This document shows, in pieces, positions 1-5,594 of a stretch of 6,643 nt of DNA. Source of the stretch: Sphingomonas sp. (GTDB lineage: Bacteria; Pseudomonadota; Alphaproteobacteria; Sphingomonadales; Sphingomonadaceae); contig JAJNQF010000334.1 of NCBI GenBank assembly GCA_021154945.1, positions 1 to 6,643 of the forward strand, written 5' to 3'. The position numbers and the translations under genes were made by a program. Below the pieces are notes generated by a model, which saw only the letters and a list, made by a program, of their open reading frames with translations, had not been told where the DNA came from and did not search any database. Within the stretch, counting starts at the first letter, position 1. Every line of letters begins with the position of its first letter.

Positions 1-6
1 CTCCGT

Positions 7-20
7 CGCGCCAAGGCGCG
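7..20. repeat. Short inverted repeat after pntA (hairpin 1)
   Basis: CGCGCC at 7-12 and GGCGCG at 15-20 are perfect inverse complements separated by AA; in practice a 5-bp GC stem with a 4-base loop. It lies about 30 bases past the pntA stop codon, next to a second, stronger hairpin at 24-42. There is no T-run on either strand, so it is not a classical intrinsic terminator. It may be part of an mRNA processing or stabilising region between pntA and the next gene, which is off the window. Confidence 0.4.
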
Positions 21-23
21 CCA

Positions 24-42
24 CCTCCCCTTGCAGGGGAGG
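24..42. repeat. GC-rich hairpin downstream of pntA, possible intergenic repeat element
   Basis: CCTCCCC at 24-30 and GGGGAGG at 36-42 form a perfect 7-bp stem around the 5-base loop TTGCA; T31-A35 can add an eighth pair. It lies 8 bases beyond the pntA stop codon. Neither side carries a T-tract, so it looks more like a REP-like intergenic stem-loop or a 3'-end stabiliser than a simple terminator. From memory, hairpins of this CTCCCC/GGGGAG type recur between genes in sphingomonad genomes, but that needs a genome-wide count. Confidence 0.55.
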
Positions 43-50
43 ATCGATTA

Positions 51-1172
51 TCAAGACAGCAGCCTTGGGTTCACGATCTTGCCGCCCTGGGTCAGGCGAA
101 TCGCGTCGCCGATTTCAGCGTCGAGCACGGGCTTGCCCGCCTCCTTGTCCCAGAAGGCGTTGAGGAAGTTGAACAGGTTGCGCGAGAACAGCGCGCTGGC
201 GTCTGCCGCGAGGCGGGACGGCACGTTGCGGTGGCCGACGATCTTGACGCCGTTCACGACGACGACTTCGCCTGCGACCGAACCCTCGACGTTGCCGCCC
301 TGCTCGACCGCGAGATCGACGATCACCGAGCCCGGCTTCATGCTCGCGACCTGCGCTGCCGAGATCAGCCGCGGGGCGGCACGTCCGGGGATCAGCGCGG
401 TGGTGATGACGATGTCCTGCTTCGCGATATGCCCCGAGACGAGCTCGGCCTGCGCGGCCTGGTATTCGGGCGACATCTCGCCGGCATAGCCGCCCGTCCC
501 CTCGCCTTCGATTCCCGCGACGTTCTCGACGAAGATCGGTTTCGCGCCGAGCGACTGGATCTGCTCGCGGGTCGCGGCGCGCACGTCGGTCGCCGACACC
601 TGCGCACCGAGACGTCGCGCTGTCGCGATCGCCTGCAAGCCCGCCACGCCGACGCCCATCACGAACGCCTTCGCGGCAGAAATCGTGCCCGCCGCGGTCA
701 TCATCATCGGAAACGCGCGACCATATTCGGCCGCCGCGTCGAGCACCGCCTTGTAGCCCGCCAGGTTCGACTGCGACGACAGGATATCCATCGACTGCGC
801 GCGCGTGATGCGCGGCATGAACTCCATCGCCAGCGCTTCGTAACCGGCCGCGGCGTAGGCCTCGATCCGGGCACGGTCTGCAAAAGGATTGAGGCTGGCC
901 ACGATCCACGCCCCCGGGGCGACGCCGGCAAGCGACTCAGGATCAGGCCCCTGCACGCCGAGCACGATATCCGCTCCCGCCAGCGTCGCCGCACGATCGC
1001 CAACTGAAGCACCCGCCTCCGCATAGGCGGCATCGGCGATCGAGGCCGTCTCGCCCGCCCCCGTCTCCACTGCCAGCGCCGCGCCCAGCGCGATGAACTT
1101 CTTCACCGTTTCCGGCGTCGCGGAAACCCGCCGCTCGCCGTCCGCTTGCTCTTTCAGGACGGCGATCTTCAT
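51..1172 (-). CDS. pntA: NAD(P) transhydrogenase alpha subunit, part 1 (soluble NAD(H)-binding domain I)
   Basis: This is the soluble domain I subunit of proton-translocating transhydrogenase, which passes hydride from NADH to NADP+ using the proton gradient and so supplies NADPH at the inner membrane. The protein has 373 residues and no membrane segments. This is the length expected for the split three-gene type (pntAA, pntAB, pntB) of Rhodospirillum rubrum and other alphaproteobacteria, not the fused enterobacterial PntA. It opens with MKIAVLKE and the ERR signature near residue 13. The region 116-143 is the conserved RITRAQSMD block; R121, Q126, D129 and S132 appear to match the functional residues R127, Q132, D135 and S138 of R. 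rubrum. The Rossmann motif GVGVAG is at 173-178 and the NAD ribose-binding acid is probably D196. The segment VDLAVEQGGN at 285-294 is also typical. The start codon lies 4 bases past the oxidase subunit IV stop, so the two are almost certainly cotranscribed. No clear Shine-Dalgarno sequence precedes it, which fits translational coupling. The membrane subunits should follow off the left edge. Confidence 0.95.
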   Translation of the reverse strand: MKIAVLKEQADGERRVSATPETVKKFIALGAALAVETGAGETASIADAAYAEAGASVGDRAATLAGADIVLGVQGPDPESLAGVAPGAWIVASLNPFADRARIEAYAAAGYEALAMEFMPRITRAQSMDILSSQSNLAGYKAVLDAAAEYGRAFPMMMTAAGTISAAKAFVMGVGVAGLQAIATARRLGAQVSATDVRAATREQIQSLGAKPIFVENVAGIEGEGTGGYAGEMSPEYQAAQAELVSGHIAKQDIVITTALIPGRAAPRLISAAQVASMKPGSVIVDLAVEQGGNVEGSVAGEVVVVNGVKIVGHRNVPSRLAADASALFSRNLFNFLNAFWDKEAGKPVLDAEIGDAIRLTQGGKIVNPRLLS

Positions 1173-1176
1173 GATG

Positions 1177-1299
1177 TTACGAGATCAGCCAGATGACGAG
1201 CGCGACGACCAGCGCGCACCCGATCGAGCCCCATTTCATCATCCCCGTCACGCTCGAATAGGTCGCGACGTGCGCCTTCATATCTCCGTTGCCGGCCAT
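1177..1299 (-). CDS. aa3-type cytochrome c oxidase subunit IV (40-residue membrane protein)
   Basis: This tiny protein resembles the bacterial aa3-type cytochrome c oxidase subunit IV family (COX4_pro_2), an accessory single-helix subunit packed against the terminal oxidase. From the ATG at 1299 it has 40 residues: a polar head MAGNGDMKAHVATY, a short link, then one hydrophobic helix at about residues 19-39 (MKWGSIGCALVVALVIWLIS). The frame stays open to an ATG at 1380, which would give 67 residues and is preceded by AAAGGGCG. I prefer 1299 because the extra 27 residues are charged and unlike the family, which is normally 40-50 residues. Upstream of 1299 lie AGGA and GGGG purine runs. The gene ends 4 bases before pntA and probably heads that operon. 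No other oxidase gene is visible, so the link to the oxidase rests on family resemblance alone. Confidence 0.8.
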   Translation of the reverse strand: MAGNGDMKAHVATYSSVTGMMKWGSIGCALVVALVIWLIS

Positions 1300-1439
1300 G
1301 GTTCGTGCCCCAATCCTGTCAGTGCCATCCTCTATGCCGTCGACCTTAACCCGCACATCCGGGATCGCCAAGCGAGACATTTAAGGCGCCCTTTACTCGA
1401 TTGCGCTATTGCACGTGCCGGAACGGGACAGGATTCGCC
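1300..1439. promoter_or_regulatory. Divergent control region between the subunit IV-pntA operon and the sigma-54-type regulator
   Basis: This 140-base region separates two divergent start codons. A 9-base perfect inverted repeat is present: AATCCTGTC at 1312-1320 and GACAGGATT at 1427-1435, each just upstream of one of the two genes. On the minus strand a weak sigma-70-like pair, TTGGCG (1366-1371) and TAAGGT (1343-1348) with a 17-base spacer, could drive the subunit IV-pntA operon. A GATTC at 1432-1436 fits the CcrM methylation site GANTC and abuts the ribosome-binding region of the regulator. On the plus strand I see no convincing promoter hexamers. All individual sites are tentative; the divergent layout itself is clear. 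Confidence 0.45.
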
Positions 1440-2855
1440 ATGACGCGCAACGGCCAGCGCCTAGTATTGCTGATCGACGACGAGCCCGCGCAACGCCGGC
1501 TGGTCGCCGCGCTTGCTGCGCGTGGCGGCTGGCGCGCGGTGTTCGCGACCGATGGCGAGATGGCGATCGCCACGCTCGGCACGCAGGACGGGATGCAGCT
1601 CGACGCGATCCTGCTCGATCACTCCGCCCCCGATGGCGACGCGACCACGCTGATCGCCGAACTGCGCGAACGCCGCCCCGCGCTGCCGATCCTGATGCTC
1701 ACCGCCAATGGCTCAGTGGCGCACGCGGTCAGCGCGATGCGCGCCGGCGCCACCGATTTCCTGGTCAAGCCGCTCGCGCCCGACCGCGTGCTCGCCGCGC
1801 TGGAGGCCGCCATAGCCGGCACCGCCGCGGGCGAACTGCGCCCGCTCACCGAAAAGATTCCCGCACTGCTCGCGTTCGACGAGATCGTCGGCTCCTCCCC
1901 CGATTTCCGCGCCGCGCTGGCGATCGCGGCAAAGGCGGCACGCGCGCGCGTCGCGGTGCTGGTCGAGGGCGAGAGCGGGGTCGGCAAGGCGGTCGTCGCC
2001 GAGGCGATCCACGCCGCCTCGCCGCGCGCCAAGAAGCCGATGATCACCGTCAATTGCGCGGCGATGCCCGCCAACCTGATCGAATCGGAACTGTTCGGGC
2101 ACGAGGAAGGCGCGTTCACCGGCGCGTTCGAGCGCAAGATCGGCCGCTTCCACGATGCCGATGGCGGCACGCTGTTTCTCGACGAGATCGGCGAAATGCC
2201 GCTGGAGGCGCAGGCCAAGCTGCTCCATTTGCTCCACACCGGTGAGGTCCAGCCGATCGGCGCGCGGCATGCGCGTGACGTCGACGTCCGGGTGATCGCC
2301 GCGACCAACCAGCGGTTGCTCGACGAGGTCGAGGCGGGGCGGTTTCGCGAGGACCTGTATTACCGGCTGAACGCGGTGCAGGTGACGATCCCCCCGTTGC
2401 GCGAGCGCACCGGCGACATTCCCGCGCTCGCCCGTCACCTGCTCGCGCGGATCGCCGAGCAACCGGGGCTGAGGCCGCTCGGGATCACCGACGCCGCGCT
2501 GAAACTGCTGGTGCAGTATGACTGGCCCGGCAACGTCCGCCAGTTGCAGAACGCGCTCTTCCGCGCCGCCGTGCTGTGCGAAGGCGCCGCGCTAACCGAG
2601 GAGGATTTCCCGCAGATCGCCGCGCTCGGCAATCGCCAGCGCGGCCCGACCACAGTGGCAGCGGGCGGCGGCGGCGTCACGCTGTTCCGCCCCGACGGCA
2701 ATTTGCGCGCACTGGAAGAGATCGAAGCCGACGTGATCCGCCTGGCGATCGGCCATTACCGCGGCCGCATGACCGAAGTCGCCCGCCGCCTCGGCATCGG
2801 CCGCTCGACGCTGTACCGAAAGCTCAGCGACCTGGGGATCGACAACGCCGCCTGA
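1440..2855 (+). CDS. Sigma-54-dependent response regulator (receiver, AAA+, Fis-type HTH), TacA-like
   Basis: This is an NtrC-family transcription activator of 471 residues that would use ATP hydrolysis to open sigma-54 promoters when phosphorylated. Receiver domain, about 8-125: acidic pair D13/D14, phospho-acceptor D60, switch T88 and K110 are all present, so it should be phosphorylatable. AAA+ domain, about 147-375: Walker A GESGVGK at 177-183, the sigma-54-contacting loop GAFTGA at 224-229, and Walker B GTLFLDE at 243-249 are intact. A glycine-rich linker leads to a Fis-type helix-turn-helix at about 429-467 (RRLGIGRSTLYRKL). That C-terminal block resembles alphaproteobacterial TacA-like regulators, but orthology cannot be shown here, so no symbol is given. 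I chose the ATG at 1440 because AGGA lies 6 bases upstream; a TTG at 1401 would add 13 atypical residues. It is an orphan: no histidine kinase or obvious target operon lies in the window. Confidence 0.93.
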   Translation: MTRNGQRLVLLIDDEPAQRRLVAALAARGGWRAVFATDGEMAIATLGTQDGMQLDAILLDHSAPDGDATTLIAELRERRPALPILMLTANGSVAHAVSAMRAGATDFLVKPLAPDRVLAALEAAIAGTAAGELRPLTEKIPALLAFDEIVGSSPDFRAALAIAAKAARARVAVLVEGESGVGKAVVAEAIHAASPRAKKPMITVNCAAMPANLIESELFGHEEGAFTGAFERKIGRFHDADGGTLFLDEIGEMPLEAQAKLLHLLHTGEVQPIGARHARDVDVRVIAATNQRLLDEVEAGRFREDLYYRLNAVQVTIPPLRERTGDIPALARHLLARIAEQPGLRPLGITDAALKLLVQYDWPGNVRQLQNALFRAAVLCEGAALTEEDFPQIAALGNRQRGPTTVAAGGGGVTLFRPDGNLRALEEIEADVIRLAIGHYRGRMTEVARRLGIGRSTLYRKLSDLGIDNAA

Positions 2856-2872
2856 GGTCAGGACCACGCCGG

Positions 2873-2899
2873 TTCCGGTGCCTTTTCCAGGCGCCGGGA
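2873..2899. terminator. Candidate hairpin between the convergent regulator and chrA genes
   Basis: In the 48-base gap between two convergent stop codons, TTCCGGTGCC (2873-2882) and GGCGCCGGGA (2890-2899) can form a 10-bp stem with two T-G wobbles and a 7-base loop (TTTTCCA). The placement suits a bidirectional terminator. There is no T-tract after the stem on either strand, so termination strength is uncertain. Confidence 0.35.
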
Positions 2900-2903
2900 T
2901 ACG

Positions 2904-4115
2904 CTAGATCGACCGGGCAACCGCGAGCGACGTCATAAGCGCAACCACGGCGATCGGCGGCAGTCTCCAGACGGTCAGAAGAACGAAACCGGCAGCGGCG
3001 ATCGCGAAATCATACGGGCTGACGACCGCACTGACCCAGACCGGATTGTAGAGTGCCGCAGCGAGGATGCCAACGACGGCGGCGTTGACACCGCGAAGCG
3101 CCGCCTGCGCCGCCGGACGTGCGCGCAACGCGTCCCAGAAAGGCAGCGCACCTAGCAGGATCAGCAGTCCGGGAAAGAAGATCGCAACGAGTGCCACCGC
3201 TGCGCCCCATATGCCGCGCGGAACAGGGGCGACCACCGCGCCCAGATAGGCGGCGAAGGTGAACAGCGGCCCGGGCACGGCTTGCGCCACGCCATAGCCT
3301 GCGAGGAACGTGGCATCGTCGGTCCAGCCGGGCTCGACCACGGCAGCTTGCAGCAACGGCAGCACGACATGTCCGCCCCCGAACACCAAGGCGCCGGATA
3401 AATAAAACGCATCGAACAGGGTCAGTCCCTGCAACCCCGGCGTCGAAGCGAGCAGCGGCAGACCGACGAGCAACAGCGCGAACAGGGCAAGACAGGCGAC
3501 ACCGGCCGTGCGGGAAACCTTGAACCGGATCGGCTGACGGGCGGCGTTTGCCGTGGCCCGGCACAGCCAGATGCCGCCGATCGCGCCCACACCGATCGCC
3601 GCAACCTGCCCCCATGCTCCGCCCAGCAGCGTCACCGTAACAAGCGCGGTCAGCGCCAGCGCCGCGCGCGGCCCATCCGGCGTAAGCGTGCGCGCCATAC
3701 CCCAGACAGCTTGCGCGACGACCGCAACCGCGACGAGATTGAGGCCGTGGATGACGGCGATACCCACCGGACCGTCGAAACGCGACGCGCCATAGGCGAA
3801 CAGCAGCATCAGACAGGCAGAGGGGAGCGTGAACCCGACCCAGGCGGCGACCGCGCCCAGCGGCCCGGCGCGCAACAGCCCCAGCGCGAACCCGACCTGG
3901 CTTGAAGCAGGGCCGGGCAGAAACTGACAGAGCGCGACCAGATCGGCGTAGCCCGTTTCGTCGATCCAGCGGCGGCGCACCACGAAGGCCTCGCGGAAAT
4001 AGCCGATATGGGCGATCGGCCCTCCGAACGAGGTGAGCCCGAGCTTCAGGAACGCGGCAAAGACCTCGCCGATGCTGCCGCGGCGCGCGGCAAGGATGCT
4101 TTGCTCGTTCGTCAT
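2904..4115 (-). CDS. chrA: Chromate efflux transporter ChrA (long-chain, two-domain CHR family)
   Basis: ChrA is an inner-membrane transporter that exports chromate, giving chromium resistance in characterised members; some homologues may handle other oxyanions. The protein has 403 residues, the usual size of long-chain CHR proteins, and shows the two homologous halves of the family. In the N-terminal half FGGPIAH is at 30-36 and CQFLPGPASSQ at 63-73. In the C-terminal half the paired motifs recur as FGGGHVVLPLL at 245-255 and GVAQAVPGPLF at 275-285. Between and after them the sequence is almost entirely hydrophobic helices, with a charged linker around 186-203. The ATG at 4115 fits the family, where the first motif begins about 30 residues in. 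GGAGG is 14 bases upstream, far for a ribosome site. A TATACT hexamer (4128-4123) sits 7 bases before the start, so the transcript could be leaderless or very short. No chrB or other chromate regulator is adjacent. Confidence 0.93.
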   Translation of the reverse strand: MTNEQSILAARRGSIGEVFAAFLKLGLTSFGGPIAHIGYFREAFVVRRRWIDETGYADLVALCQFLPGPASSQVGFALGLLRAGPLGAVAAWVGFTLPSACLMLLFAYGASRFDGPVGIAVIHGLNLVAVAVVAQAVWGMARTLTPDGPRAALALTALVTVTLLGGAWGQVAAIGVGAIGGIWLCRATANAARQPIRFKVSRTAGVACLALFALLLVGLPLLASTPGLQGLTLFDAFYLSGALVFGGGHVVLPLLQAAVVEPGWTDDATFLAGYGVAQAVPGPLFTFAAYLGAVVAPVPRGIWGAAVALVAIFFPGLLILLGALPFWDALRARPAAQAALRGVNAAVVGILAAALYNPVWVSAVVSPYDFAIAAAGFVLLTVWRLPPIAVVALMTSLAVARSI

Positions 4116-4136
4116 CGAACGCAGTATAGCCTCCGC
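4101..4136. promoter_or_regulatory. Compact divergent promoter region of chrA and the DoxX gene
   Basis: Only 21 bases (4116-4136) separate the two divergent start codons. AGTATA at 4123-4128 reads TATACT on the minus strand, a 5-of-6 match to a sigma-70 -10 box, placed 7 bases before the chrA start. On the plus strand TATAGC (4125-4130) sits 6 bases before the DoxX start, with TTGCTC (4101-4106, inside chrA) 18 bases upstream as a possible -35. I find no good -35 for the chrA direction. If real, the two promoters overlap, would exclude each other, and would yield leaderless or near-leaderless messages. Confidence 0.35.
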
Positions 4137-4619
4137 ATGTTCACGAGCATCATCCGCAGTACCGCGAGTCCATCGACGATCCTGATCCGGTTGGCGGTCG
4201 GCCTCGTCGTGTTTTTTCCCGAAGGCATCCAGAAGCTACTGTTTCCCGACATCCTGGGCGCCGGCCGCTTTGCGAAGATCGGCATCCCCTACCCCGAATT
4301 TACGGGGCCGTTCGTCGGCATGGTGGAGCTAATATGCGGGGCGCTGATCATCGTCGGGCTGTTCACCCGGCTTGCCGCCATCCCGCTGATCGTGACGATG
4401 ATCGTGGCGCTGATCACGACCAAACTCCCGATCCTGTTGGGACATGAACTTGGACCGTTCAGCCTTCCCGACTTCAAGCGCTACGGCTTCTGGAGCGCAC
4501 AGCATGAGAGCCGCGCGGATCTCACCATGCTGCTCGGATGCCTGTATCTGCTGATCGTCGGCAGCGGACGCTGGTCGATCGATCGACTGCTCGACCGGGA
4601 CGTCGTGCCCCCGGCCTAA
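4137..4619 (+). CDS. DoxX family inner-membrane protein
   Basis: This 160-residue protein has the features of the DoxX family: a first helix with a conserved arginine (R18 in LIRLAVGLVVFFPEG, residues 16-30), then GPFVGMVELICGALIIVGLF, then an adjacent third helix, and a last helix after HESRADLTMLLG. Four membrane segments are expected at about 15-33, 57-76, 80-98 and 130-148. The function of most DoxX proteins is unclear; related proteins have been tied to thiosulfate oxidation in archaea and to oxidative stress in mycobacteria, so no specific reaction is assigned. The frame is open back to 4008, but that part is antisense to chrA and charged, unlike the family, so I take the ATG at 4137. 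No Shine-Dalgarno sequence precedes it. The C-terminal tail is short and polar, ending within a GC-rich hairpin that it shares with the convergent bestrophin gene. Confidence 0.85.
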   Translation: MFTSIIRSTASPSTILIRLAVGLVVFFPEGIQKLLFPDILGAGRFAKIGIPYPEFTGPFVGMVELICGALIIVGLFTRLAAIPLIVTMIVALITTKLPILLGHELGPFSLPDFKRYGFWSAQHESRADLTMLLGCLYLLIVGSGRWSIDRLLDRDVVPPA

Positions 4620-4627
4620 CCCGGGGG
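4608..4627. terminator. Strong GC hairpin overlapping the DoxX stop codon, possible shared terminator
   Basis: CCCCCGG at 4608-4614 and CCGGGGG at 4621-4627 form a perfect 7-bp GC stem with a 6-base loop (CCTAAC) that contains the DoxX stop codon TAA (4617-4619). It lies in the 23-base gap between the convergent DoxX and bestrophin genes, a natural site for a bidirectional terminator. Neither strand has a U-tract after it, so it could also act only as a 3'-end block. Confidence 0.45.
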
Positions 4628-4642
4628 GGACGATCGATCAGC

Positions 4643-5527
4643 CTACCAGAGCACGCCCTTCTCGGGCTGCAACGGCTCGGGCGCAGGATCGCCGATCGCC
4701 TGGAGCAGGTCGATCTCGATCGTGCGGCACATCGCGTTCAAGGGCACGTCGTGGATCGTGTCGGCGAACGGATCGACCAGATCGTCGCCGATCTGCAGCA
4801 CGGCCAGGAACATCAGGCCGGCGATCGTCGAGCCGACCGGGGTCGCATAGCCCAGCGTCTCGACCAGGCCGATCGGCAGCAGGACGCAGAACAGTCGCGT
4901 GAACAGGCTCGGGAAGAACCGGTACTGGTTGGGCAGCGGCGTGTTCTTGATCCGCTCCATGCCGCCCTGCGCGTTGGCGATGTCGACCAGGATCGCCTCG
5001 AACTGCGTCTGCTGGATGGTGTCGATCCAGCCGTTCCGGCGTGCGATGTCGATCCGGCGGCCGGTGCCGTCGAGCAGGCCGTTGGCGATGTTGGTCCGCT
5101 CGAGCGCAAACGAGGCCTCTTCCTGCGACAGGAAGCGCAGCACCTCAGGCGCCGCCGGCTGCTTGCGCAACTGACAGCGCAGAGCGTTCACATACGCGAT
5201 CTGGCGGAGGACGATGGTCCGCTTCATGTCGTGGCCCTCGGGCTCGGGCAACATGTTGCGCGCCATACGTGCCAGGCTGCGCGAGGCGTTGATCATCAGC
5301 CCCCACAGGCCGCGGCTTTCCCACCAGCGCTGATACGCCGAATTATCGCGGAAACCGAGGAACAGCGCGAGGGCGGTACCGAACAGCGTCAGCGGCAAGG
5401 CCGGCGCGTGAAACGGCAGGACGTAATAGGTGATCGTGACGACCACGTCCCAGACGAAGAGCCCGAGCAGCGGGCGCCAGACCTCGCTTAGGATCTGACT
5501 GAAGCGCGGTGTTGCAGTGACGATCAA
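4643..5527 (-). CDS. Bestrophin-like channel protein (bacterial UPF0187/YneE family)
   Basis: Bacterial bestrophins form pentameric ion channels in the inner membrane; the studied Klebsiella homologue is a channel, but the physiological role in most bacteria is unknown. The protein has 294 residues, the normal family length. It begins MIVT with an amphipathic stretch, then membrane helices at about 18-38 and 43-60. The family block FRDNSAYQRWWESR (59-72) follows, with WGLMINASR at 75-83. A long soluble region runs to about 200, then two more hydrophobic segments near 205-245 and the acidic DDLVDPF motif at 248-254, which matches the C-terminal bestrophin signature. The start is TTG at 5527, preceded by GGGAG with a 7-base spacer; no ATG start is near, and the MIVT opening fits relatives. 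It lies 67 bases downstream of folP in the same orientation and may be read from its own weak promoter or from folP. Confidence 0.88.
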   Translation of the reverse strand: MIVTATPRFSQILSEVWRPLLGLFVWDVVVTITYYVLPFHAPALPLTLFGTALALFLGFRDNSAYQRWWESRGLWGLMINASRSLARMARNMLPEPEGHDMKRTIVLRQIAYVNALRCQLRKQPAAPEVLRFLSQEEASFALERTNIANGLLDGTGRRIDIARRNGWIDTIQQTQFEAILVDIANAQGGMERIKNTPLPNQYRFFPSLFTRLFCVLLPIGLVETLGYATPVGSTIAGLMFLAVLQIGDDLVDPFADTIHDVPLNAMCRTIEIDLLQAIGDPAPEPLQPEKGVLW

Positions 5528-5534
5528 ACGAAAG

Positions 5535-5539
5535 CTCCC
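5535..5539 (-). promoter_or_regulatory. Ribosome binding site supporting the TTG start of the bestrophin gene
   Basis: GGGAG on the minus strand (CTCCC on the plus strand) lies 7 bases before the TTG at 5527. This good spacing decides the start, because no ATG or GTG gives a family-like N-terminus. Confidence 0.65.
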
Positions 5540-5554
5540 TTGTTTCCGTTGCGT

Positions 5555-5583
5555 TTAATGCGCGAAGAGGCGTTTCGCTGCAA
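5555..5583 (-). promoter_or_regulatory. Weak candidate promoter for the bestrophin gene
   Basis: On the minus strand TTGCAG (5583-5578) is followed after 17 bases by CATTAA (5560-5555). The -35 is reasonable but the -10 matches only 3 of 6 consensus positions. It falls in the 67-base gap after folP and overlaps the hairpin at 5575-5591. It is the best pair I can find there, and a weak one. Confidence 0.2.
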
Positions 5584-5591
5584 TGCAGCGA
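5575..5591. terminator. Hairpin just after the folP stop codon
   Basis: CGCTGC (5576-5581) and GCAGCG (5585-5590) form a perfect stem with a 3-base loop; T5575-A5591 adds a seventh pair. It starts 3 bases past the folP stop codon (5597-5595). In the folP direction AAACG follows the stem rather than a T-run, so it could attenuate readthrough into the bestrophin gene or protect the folP 3' end, and is not a textbook terminator. Confidence 0.35.
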
Positions 5592-5594
5592 TCA

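Noticed and set aside
231..1007. Plus-strand open frame of 258 codons opposite pntA
   Set aside because: Arg/Asp/His-rich low-complexity composition and antisense to a well-conserved gene.
1312..1327. TGGCAC on the minus strand as a possible sigma-54 -24 element before the oxidase-pntA operon
   Set aside because: The required GC of the -12 element is not at the correct spacing; the following bases read GGAT where TTGC is expected.
1300..1380. Longer 67-residue form of the oxidase subunit IV starting at 1380
   Set aside because: The extra 27 residues are charged and unlike the family, whose members are 40-50 residues; kept as an alternative only because AAAGGGCG precedes it.
1619..2462. Two overlapping minus-strand open frames opposite the sigma-54 regulator
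   Set aside because: No recognisable motif; the regulator on the other strand explains the region fully.
4572..4640. Repeated GATCGATC-type words in the DoxX 3' end and following gap
   Set aside because: Short palindromic words are common in this GC-rich DNA and fall mostly in coding sequence; no ordered array or spacing.
4538..5491. Long plus-strand open frame of 317 codons opposite the bestrophin gene
   Set aside because: It is rich in Arg, Gln and Asp with no domain character, and lies fully antisense to a recognisable bestrophin; a typical GC-rich shadow.
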